Below, in pieces: positions 14,757 through 19,887 of a stretch of 19,887 nt of DNA. Origin of the DNA: Micavibrio sp. UBA1672 (GTDB lineage Bacteria; Pseudomonadota; Alphaproteobacteria; Micavibrionales; Micavibrionaceae); assembly GCA_002320665.1 (NCBI GenBank), contig DCKO01000040.1, positions 471 through 20,357 of the forward strand, given 5' to 3'. How positions within the stretch are numbered: the first letter of the stretch is position 1; each line of letters begins with the position of its first letter. Both the position numbers and the translations under genes were made by a program. Under the pieces are notes generated by a model, which was given only the letters and a program-made list of their open reading frames with translations, had not been told where the DNA came from and did no database searches.

Positions 14757-15323
14757 TCAAGGTTTTTTCCAGCCCAATACTTCAAGTTTGCGGTGGAAGG
14801 CATCAAATATTTCCTTTGAGGTACAAACGATGCGCACTTCCTCGAAGCTTTCTTCCAGACGGTCGACAATGCCGCTTGAGATCAGTCGGGCTGCCTTGGC
14901 CTTGGCGTAACCTTTTTTACCGGAATACAGCGCGGGAATAGCTATACGGCTCAAGAGCATACAACGCGCAAGCTCCATAATGCGCCGCGCTACGCTGGAG
15001 AGATATTTTTCTTCCATATCAAAATCGCTTTTGAAATGCGGCATGATCGCCACAAGGATGTGACGCACTGGCAAGTTGCCGGAGGGGATCGCGTATACCT
15101 CCCCTATTTTGGGTTTATAGATATTTTCTAGAATAAAATTATCAATGTCATATCCGGCAGCCTCTTGCACGGCCATGTTAATCCGCCCTTTAAAATCAAG
15201 GTTTTGCGGTATGGCAATGGCGATGGCGTCAACCTCTTGCTCAGTGATGTTACCACCGATAACGGTAATCCGGTCAAGAAACGGATTGGCGATATGTCCT
15301 GTTTTTGATATGACTAGTTCCAT
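14757..15323 (-). CDS. divergent macro-domain protein
   Basis: A 188-residue cytoplasmic protein with a macro-domain pattern: a start strand ITVIGGNITEQEVDAIAIAI (about 19-38), a QEAAGYDI helix, then IGEVYAIPSGNLPVRHILVA, and a helix with SSVARRIMELARCMLLSRIAIPALYSG, as in ADP-ribose-binding proteins. Two usual features are missing: the NAAN asparagines are replaced by AIPQN and the GGGV loop by FKGRI, so ADP-ribose hydrolase activity may be lost or changed. The only usable start, ATG 15323-15321, shares bases with the start of the opposite YejA-like gene. There is no good ribosome-binding site and -10-like TATAGT lies only 5 nt upstream, so the transcript may be leaderless. Confidence 0.75.
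   Translation of the reverse strand: MELVISKTGHIANPFLDRITVIGGNITEQEVDAIAIAIPQNLDFKGRINMAVQEAAGYDIDNFILENIYKPKIGEVYAIPSGNLPVRHILVAIMPHFKSDFDMEEKYLSSVARRIMELARCMLLSRIAIPALYSGKKGYAKAKAARLISSGIVDRLEESFEEVRIVCTSKEIFDAFHRKLEVLGWKKP
15286..15314 (+). promoter_or_regulatory. candidate promoter for the YejA-like gene, inside the macro-domain gene
   Basis: TTGGCG at 15286-15291 and TATGAC at 15309-15314 are 17 nt apart on the plus strand. A transcript from here would start at about 15321, at or beside the ATG at 15322, giving a leaderless mRNA. The hexamers are only moderate matches, so this is a prediction. Confidence 0.3.
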
Positions 15324-17115
15324 GTCTTACTATACACGTCAAAACCTTATCATATCGTTTATTTTCTGCCTTGTTATTGCGGGGCTTATATCTCCGCAGA
15401 AGGCCTTTGCCGAGAGCCAAAATACTGCGTCTTTCGGGCTGGCGATGCATGGCAATACCAAATATAGCGTAGAAGATACGCATCTGGCATATGTGAACCC
15501 TGATGCGCCTAAAGGCGGCATATTAAAGCTAGCCGCGCCAAGAGATAGTTATGACACACTCAACCCCTATACGATCAAGGGCACTGCCGCAGCAGGGCTT
15601 AATCTGGTTTATGACCGTCTGATGCAGCGCGTATGGGATGAGCCATTTACAATGTATCCGCTAATTGCCGAGCGCGTGGATGTGCCGGAAGACCGATCAT
15701 GGATTACATTTCACCTCAACCCCAAAGCCGTGTTTCATGACGGATCACAAATCACAAGTGCGGACGTAGAATATAGTTTCAATATGTTCAAGGAATTTGG
15801 CCGTCCGAATATGCGCCGCGTTTACGGGCTGGTTGATAAAATCGAGATACTCTCCCCCTCTTCTATTAAATTTACGCTTGGTGAAGGCTATGACCGTGAA
15901 ACCGTGATGATTTTAGCGATGATGCCCGTGATATCCAAGGCTTGGTGGTCGCAGCGCGAATTTGATCAGACTTTGACTGAAATACCCTTGCTGAACGGAC
16001 CATATAAAATCAAGTCATCAGATACTGGCCGCCAGATTATCTATGAAAGGGTTGCTGATTACTGGGCGAAAGATTTGCTGGTGAATAAGGGGCATTTTAA
16101 CTTTGATGAAGTCGTCTATGATTATTACCGTGATAATACGATTGTCCTTGAGGCCTTCAAGAAAGGTGATCTGAATTTCCACCGCGAGAGCGATGTTACC
16201 AAGTGGAACACCGCCTATAGCGATATTAACCCGGAAGAGATTATCAAATGGGAAGCGCCGCATAACAGGCCTGAGCGCGCTCATGGCTTTATTTTCAATT
16301 TACGCCGTGCGCAGTTCCAAAATGTTGATGTGCGCAAAGCGTTGAAGCTGGCTTTTGATTATGAATGGATCGGACAGAACCTGTTTCACGGCGAATATAA
16401 GCCTGTGAATAGTTTCTTTCCGAACTCAATTCTTACTGCTCCAGAGGAAATAAGCCCTGAAGAGCAAAAGATACTAGATTTCTGGAGTGATGATGTTCTG
16501 ATCAATGATTTGCCGAATGTTACAAATATCCGTAAGCGTTTAAAACTGGCCGGTGAGCTTTTGGACAAGGTGGGCTATGTGATCCAAAATGGAAAACGCA
16601 TTCATAAGGAAACAGGAAGAACTCTGGATTTCGAGCTTTTAATCGCGACTGATCAGGAAGAGAAAATTGCACTGGCCTATCAAAAGAACCTCAAGCGCCT
16701 TGGCATTGATATGAGTATTCGTGTGATGGATAGCGCAGCCTTTCAGGAGCGCCGCAAGACTTATGATTATGATGCTTTTGCCTATTATTGGCTAAACTCA
16801 CTTTCCCCCGGCTCGGAACAGCTTGTCTATTGGTCGTGTGAGGCTGCCGAGCAAGAAGGTCGCTTTAATTATGCTGGGATTTGTAATCAGGCGCTGGATG
16901 AATTTGCCACGAAAATTGCCGATGCCAAGACCTATGACGAGCTAAAGCTTTATGCGCATCTGATCGACCGTGTTTTAAAATCAGAGCATATTATGGTGCC
17001 TTTGTTCTATAAGGGTAGTGATTATGTTGCCTATCACAGCACTTTGGCACATCCTGAAGCAACACCAACCTATGGCGTTGTGATTGAAACATGGTGGGCT
17101 AATAAACCTAATTAG
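15322..17115 (+). CDS. periplasmic oligopeptide-binding protein of an ABC importer, YejA-like
   Basis: A 597-residue extracellular solute-binding protein of family 5. The start MSYYTRQNLIISFIFCLVIA and cleavage after AFA (about residue 30) give a Sec signal peptide. I chose ATG 15322 because longer in-frame readings enter the opposite gene and bury the signal. ATG 15310 is a possible alternative. The mature part has FGLAMHGNTKYSVEDTHLAY, NPDAPKGGILKLAAPRDSYD, DRSWITFHLNPKAVFHDGS and ITSADVEYSFNMF, all strongly YejA-like. YejA delivers peptides (including microcin C in E. coli) to the YejBEF permease. No permease or ATPase gene follows: the next gene is convergent after 3 nt, so this is an orphan binding protein that must use a transporter encoded elsewhere. 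Confidence 0.92.
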   Translation: MSYYTRQNLIISFIFCLVIAGLISPQKAFAESQNTASFGLAMHGNTKYSVEDTHLAYVNPDAPKGGILKLAAPRDSYDTLNPYTIKGTAAAGLNLVYDRLMQRVWDEPFTMYPLIAERVDVPEDRSWITFHLNPKAVFHDGSQITSADVEYSFNMFKEFGRPNMRRVYGLVDKIEILSPSSIKFTLGEGYDRETVMILAMMPVISKAWWSQREFDQTLTEIPLLNGPYKIKSSDTGRQIIYERVADYWAKDLLVNKGHFNFDEVVYDYYRDNTIVLEAFKKGDLNFHRESDVTKWNTAYSDINPEEIIKWEAPHNRPERAHGFIFNLRRAQFQNVDVRKALKLAFDYEWIGQNLFHGEYKPVNSFFPNSILTAPEEISPEEQKILDFWSDDVLINDLPNVTNIRKRLKLAGELLDKVGYVIQNGKRIHKETGRTLDFELLIATDQEEKIALAYQKNLKRLGIDMSIRVMDSAAFQERRKTYDYDAFAYYWLNSLSPGSEQLVYWSCEAAEQEGRFNYAGICNQALDEFATKIADAKTYDELKLYAHLIDRVLKSEHIMVPLFYKGSDYVAYHSTLAHPEATPTYGVVIETWWANKPN

Positions 17116-17118
17116 GCT

Positions 17119-17850
17119 TTAAGGTATCTCGGGACATTGTTTAGTTGTCGCATTCCCTTTATCTACGTAAGTTTTTTGAGTTTGTCCCGTTACAGTATCG
17201 ACATGCGAAATATAATGATCATTATTTTTGTTTGTGTGTATAGTAGCTGTACCTATGACGTTTCCATTTTCATACACTCCTTCGGCCCAGCCACCATCTG
17301 GATATATTTCTGAAAATGGACCATCCTTTACATCATCCACCCAATTTGCCAGTTCACACTTGCCATTAGGGTAAAAAGACCACACGCTTCCATTTTTCTT
17401 ATTATTTTTATGTTGGCCATAATACAAAATACCTGAACTATCTAAACTTTTATAAAGATACGTTTTATCATCATCAAAGCTATATCCATTTATTACAAAT
17501 CCAGCATCTTTACTGTCACCCGCTTTACCAAATATGCCTTCTAACTCTTCTATATAATTCCATTTTTGTCTTTGGATTTGCTCCGACCACCAATCTTGGA
17601 CCGCTAAATAAGCCGCCACAGGGATAAATGCCGTAAATGCCAATGCTGATAATGAGATTTTTTTTGTAGGCTTATTATGTTGGTGTGATCTGCGCGTATC
17701 GTTTTCAGGCCTATGATTAGGGTAAAAATTATCCTTTTCATCCATATCATCTACTCTGGTGTTTTTTGCCTCATCTTGCCTATTAAAGCCAGCACTTGTT
17801 TCTCCTCCAACACGGAAAGGGCTATCATTTTTATCATTACCTTGTGACAT
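17119..17850 (-). CDS. membrane-anchored MORN-repeat-like protein
   Basis: A 243-residue protein in three parts. Residues 1-64 are hydrophilic and Asn/Asp/Arg-rich, probably disordered and cytoplasmic. Residues about 65-84 (ISLSALAFTAFIPVAAYLAV) form one membrane helix preceded by KPTKK, so the C terminus should be periplasmic. Residues about 137-200 contain YGQHKNNKKNGSVWSFYPNG, KDGPFSEIYPDGG and WAEGVYENGNVIG, which follow the MORN pattern (G-x-x-x-x-x-Y-x-x-G) of YwqK-like proteins. Function unknown; MORN units often mediate protein or membrane contacts. AGGAT lies 7 nt before the ATG. The gene is very AT-rich compared with the YejA-like gene it converges on, with only 3 nt between the stops. 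Confidence 0.75.
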   Translation of the reverse strand: MSQGNDKNDSPFRVGGETSAGFNRQDEAKNTRVDDMDEKDNFYPNHRPENDTRRSHQHNKPTKKISLSALAFTAFIPVAAYLAVQDWWSEQIQRQKWNYIEELEGIFGKAGDSKDAGFVINGYSFDDDKTYLYKSLDSSGILYYGQHKNNKKNGSVWSFYPNGKCELANWVDDVKDGPFSEIYPDGGWAEGVYENGNVIGTATIHTNKNNDHYISHVDTVTGQTQKTYVDKGNATTKQCPEIP

Positions 17851-17914
17851 ATCACTATCCTACAAAAACTATTTTCGTATAAACACGTTAGCATTTTCAA
17901 ATAATATACATCTA

Positions 17915-17920
17915 TATAAT
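17915..17920 (+). promoter_or_regulatory. -10-like element in the 17851-18036 spacer
   Basis: The spacer between the MORN-like gene and the secreted-protein gene is extremely AT-rich. TATAAT occurs at 17915-17920, but several overlapping TATAT runs exist on both strands and no -35 stands out, so the divergent promoters cannot be placed with certainty. Confidence 0.25.
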
Positions 17921-18036
17921 TTATATATTTAATTCATAAATTCTCGTACAAACAAAATAATCCCTTTAATTTCCAATAATTATATTGAGGTTTTAGGATA
18001 AAATTGTTATTCTTCCTTTGGTTGGTTATAACAATT

Positions 18037-18570
18037 ATGAAGTTTTCCATTATGATTAAGCGTTCTTTACTCTCTCTTTTCCTTATTTTTGCTGTTTCGT
18101 CTCCTGCTGCGGCGTGGACGATTAAAGATGAAATCGAAGACACAGGCCAGTACTGGCAACGTGTTCATACAGCCTCATCTGTATATTTGCGCGGCCCTAA
18201 AGCCCAACAAATGTTGAACCGTGATATTGCGCGTTGCGTTGTCGAGCTACGTGAACTTGAACGTCTGGGCGCTGTTAAAAATGCTATTCCCGAATATGCC
18301 AAGGGCGTTGTCCTAAGTGAAATCGAAGCTGAACTTGAAGGATGGGACACACCCGAGCGCGATGCAGAGCTATTCACAGAGCATTCTGATTATCACGATT
18401 TTGAAGGTTGCATGCTTTCTAAAGGTTGGTCGCGTATCAAACACGTGCCCTATGAAGTAGCAGAGCAATCAAAGAAAACATATTTGAAGTCACATTCATT
18501 GTACAAAAAGAAATATGGTTCAGCGAATAAGCCGAACCGTGTTAATGATTACGATCATTTGAATGATTAA
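18037..18570 (+). CDS. small secreted protein with a C-M-x-x-K-G-W motif
   Basis: A secreted protein of about 177 residues, function unknown. The signal peptide is MIKRSLLSLFLIFAVSSPAA with cleavage near AAA before WTIKDE. Starts at ATG 18037 (chosen), ATG 18052, or TTG 18004 (best ribosome-binding site, AGGA 5 nt upstream, but it adds an extra hydrophobic stretch) are all possible. The mature part has two cysteines, one in IARCVVELREL and one in FEGCMLSKGWSRIKHVPYE; the F-x-x-CM-x-x-KGW motif recurs in small envelope proteins of proteobacteria, and the two cysteines may pair. The tail is basic and polar. It ends before the strong terminator at 18608. Confidence 0.75.
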   Translation: MKFSIMIKRSLLSLFLIFAVSSPAAAWTIKDEIEDTGQYWQRVHTASSVYLRGPKAQQMLNRDIARCVVELRELERLGAVKNAIPEYAKGVVLSEIEAELEGWDTPERDAELFTEHSDYHDFEGCMLSKGWSRIKHVPYEVAEQSKKTYLKSHSLYKKKYGSANKPNRVNDYDHLND

Positions 18571-18602
18571 GTAATAAAGTTTTCTCCTTTTAAGGCAAAA
18601 AT

Positions 18603-19565
18603 TCAAGAGCTGGCCGTTATTTTCGGCCAGCTTTTTTCTATGCCCTCTTTTACCGCGTCAACGGTTAGGGTTTCCATCAAGCAGCCGCAGGTTTTTGTAT
18701 CATAGCCTTCAAAGTCTATAAGCTCATCAAAGGTTTCGGGCGTTCTGGCATAGGCTGTGTGCTCGCCCCATGGCCTATATATATGCGGATAGCTTGGGCC
18801 AAACACGCCAAAGGTCGGCACGCCAGAAGCCGCCGCGCAATGCATCAGCCCTGAATCATTCCCCAAATAAAAGTCACAGCGCGATAGGCATGCGGCAGCT
18901 AGTCCTGGATCGGTTTTGGCGATAAGATCAATTGCTTTATCTTCGGGTATAGATGCCAGAACTTCTTTCGCGGCAGGTTCTTCGCCCGGCGCTGCAAAAA
19001 CGGCCACGCGCGCTCCAGCCATGAGGCTACCCTCTTGGGTTAACCATTGCACAATGTCAACAAAACGATCGGCAGGCCATGTCTTGCCAATCCAGTTCGC
19101 TGTCGGCCCTACGCCAAGGACTGATCCGCCATCGGGTATAAATTCCGTAGCCTTTTTGATTTGTGCGTCGCTGAACCATAATTTCGGTGCTGGTGGCTCG
19201 GTGAGTTTCAGCACAGAGGCATTTTGCTCGACCTTATGCCGTGATTTATCAACATAATTGCCAAAGACATAGCGCTGCTTGGCACGCACCATGCGAGAGA
19301 CTGCACTATTGCGCAAATCAACCACGATGTCATATTTCTTGCCCTTGACTGCCATCAGGAATTCCAGCCAATGCTTGTTATATTTCTGCTTTTTGATCGG
19401 GATGACACGCTCGGCAGGGGTAAACCCCTCAAGCAAAGGCACGACCAACGGCCCGCAGCCAATCGTAAATTTAGCATCAGGATACTTACCGGATAGATAA
19501 TCCAGCAAACCGAATGATAAAACCCCATCGCCAATGCGGCTGGATGTGATAAAAAGAATGTCCAT
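18603..19565 (-). CDS. glycosyltransferase family 9 (heptosyltransferase-like)
   Basis: A 320-residue cytoplasmic, membrane-associated enzyme of the ADP-heptose:LPS heptosyltransferase family (GT9), expected to add heptose or a related sugar to the lipopolysaccharide core. It begins MDILFITSSRIGDGVLSFGL, the N-terminal GT-B motif with Arg-x-Gly-Asp, then has DIVVDLRNSAVSRM, GVGPTANWIGKTWPADRF (the conserved nucleotide-sugar strand with W-x-x-K-x-W-P), and LGNDSGLMHCAAASGVPTFGVFGPSYP, the diagnostic nucleotide-sugar-binding motif. Length is slightly below WaaC/WaaF (about 345), so exact acceptor is not assigned. The gene is separated by 30 nt from the divergent ygfZ-type gene, so both promoters are compressed into or beyond that gap. 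Confidence 0.92.
   Translation of the reverse strand: MDILFITSSRIGDGVLSFGLLDYLSGKYPDAKFTIGCGPLVVPLLEGFTPAERVIPIKKQKYNKHWLEFLMAVKGKKYDIVVDLRNSAVSRMVRAKQRYVFGNYVDKSRHKVEQNASVLKLTEPPAPKLWFSDAQIKKATEFIPDGGSVLGVGPTANWIGKTWPADRFVDIVQWLTQEGSLMAGARVAVFAAPGEEPAAKEVLASIPEDKAIDLIAKTDPGLAAACLSRCDFYLGNDSGLMHCAAASGVPTFGVFGPSYPHIYRPWGEHTAYARTPETFDELIDFEGYDTKTCGCLMETLTVDAVKEGIEKSWPKITASS
18608..18637 (+). terminator. strong Rho-independent terminator, inside the end of the GT9 gene
   Basis: AGCTGGCCG (18608-18616) and CGGCCAGCT (18624-18632) make a perfect 9-bp GC-rich stem with a 7-nt loop, followed by TTTTTTC. It ends the plus-strand secreted-protein gene. The same bases encode the C-terminal K-S-W-P-K-I-T-A-S-S of the opposite glycosyltransferase gene. 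On the minus strand the stem is followed by CTTGAATTTTTG, so it may work in both directions. Confidence 0.85.
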
Positions 19566-19595
19566 AAGAACTATTTAAACCAAGATGCAAAAAAA

Positions 19596-19887
19596 ATGAA
19601 TGCCTGCTTTGTAAAATTAAAAAACCGTGCACTGATTCATCTAGAAGGGTCAGACCGCCATAAATTCCTGCAAGGGTTGGTGACGAATGATATTGATAGG
19701 CTCTCGCCGACAACGCCGCTTTATGCGTGTCTCCTGACTCCGCAAGGAAAATTCCTTTATGACTTTTTCATTCATAAAGGTGATGGATTTACCTTGCTGA
19801 ATTGCGAAGGCGGCGAAAGAGCCGAAAGCCTATTCAAGCGTCTGAATATGTATCGCTTGCGCGCTGATGTGCAAATATCTATTGAAG
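19596..19887 (+). CDS. ygfZ: YgfZ/GcvT-type folate-binding protein, N-terminal part (runs off right edge)
   Basis: YgfZ (IBA57 in mitochondria) is a tetrahydrofolate-binding protein that helps assemble or repair iron-sulphur clusters in enzymes such as MiaB. About 97 codons are present from ATG 19596: MNACFVKLKNRALIHLEGSD, then RHKFLQGLVTNDIDRL, YACLLTPQGKFLYDFFI, and LFKRLNMYRLRADVQIS. The Q-G-L-V-T-N-D-I motif, L-T-P-Q-G-K-F-L-Y-D and K-R-L-x-x-Y-x-L-R are typical of the family. The diagnostic K-G-C-x-x-G-Q-E motif would lie beyond the edge. An earlier ATG at 19585 runs straight into a stop. There is no strong ribosome-binding site. It is divergent from the glycosyltransferase gene. Confidence 0.93.
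   Translation, partial: MNACFVKLKNRALIHLEGSDRHKFLQGLVTNDIDRLSPTTPLYACLLTPQGKFLYDFFIHKGDGFTLLNCEGGERAESLFKRLNMYRLRADVQISIE

Noticed and set aside
15145..15321. N-terminal extension of the YejA-like frame
   Set aside because: It would place about 59 residues before a perfect signal peptide and overlap the macro-domain gene; the frame is merely open.
18004..18036. TTG start with AGGA for the small secreted protein
   Set aside because: Kept only as an alternative: it adds a second hydrophobic stretch ahead of a complete signal peptide, although its ribosome-binding site is better than those of the ATG starts.
1..19887. CRISPR array, tRNA or rRNA genes, insertion sequences, integrase or prophage
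   Set aside because: No repeat-spacer pattern, cloverleaf-like sequence, transposase motif or flanking terminal repeats were found by eye; a covariance-model and IS search would be needed to exclude short remnants.

Overview
The window looks like a chromosomal segment of an alphaproteobacterium with moderate to low GC. Supporting signs are a C4-pathway 5-aminolevulinate synthase (hemA), a glycine-zipper 17 kDa/RT0821-type surface lipoprotein, an alphaproteobacterial-type adenosine kinase, a YgfZ/IBA57 protein and a CtrA-free, densely packed housekeeping layout. Several genes resemble what I associate with Micavibrio-like or Rhodospirillales-like genomes, but that placement is inference. I see no rRNA, tRNA, CRISPR array, insertion sequence or phage gene.

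Left part (1-2190, all minus strand): an operon reading fabI (enoyl-ACP reductase), a HEPN-like protein of unknown role, a MenI/EntH-type hotdog thioesterase, then aroC (chorismate synthase, cut by the left edge). Junctions are tight (TTGA overlap, 6 nt, 8 nt). At 2361-3818 (plus) lies a 485-residue protein I do not recognise. It ends at a hairpin shared with the convergent glycine-zipper lipoprotein (3873-4352, minus). The lipoprotein gene diverges from pdxH (4506-5099), which is followed by the chaperone gene htpG (5163-7115). A heat-shock-like promoter overlaps the pdxH stop.

Middle part (7118-13486): a cysteine-rich exported protein and a zincin-fold protein that has lost its HExxH histidines (both minus), a short YjfB-like putative motility protein (plus, too short to stand out as an ORF), hemA (minus), a PfkB-family kinase with an altered catalytic motif (plus), a small two-helix membrane protein and a TetR-family regulator (minus), and adenosine kinase (plus).

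Right part (13483-19887): a three-gene minus-strand operon (divergent macro-domain protein, exported DUF2059-like protein, small WRRKALE-type protein). Its first gene shares its start codon bases with an oppositely oriented YejA-like oligopeptide-binding protein (CATG). Then come a membrane-anchored MORN-like protein, a small secreted protein, a family 9 glycosyltransferase whose last codons form a terminator hairpin, and the start of a YgfZ/GcvT-type folate-binding protein, cut by the right edge.

The housekeeping genes (fabI, aroC, pdxH, htpG, hemA, adenosine kinase, GT9, ygfZ) are standard. Between them sit AT-richer genes of unknown function, and these provide most of the points worth checking: two probable pseudo-enzymes (zincin, PfkB), a macro domain without its usual ligand loop, a HEPN-like gene inside a fatty-acid/shikimate operon, and a zero-spacer divergent gene pair.
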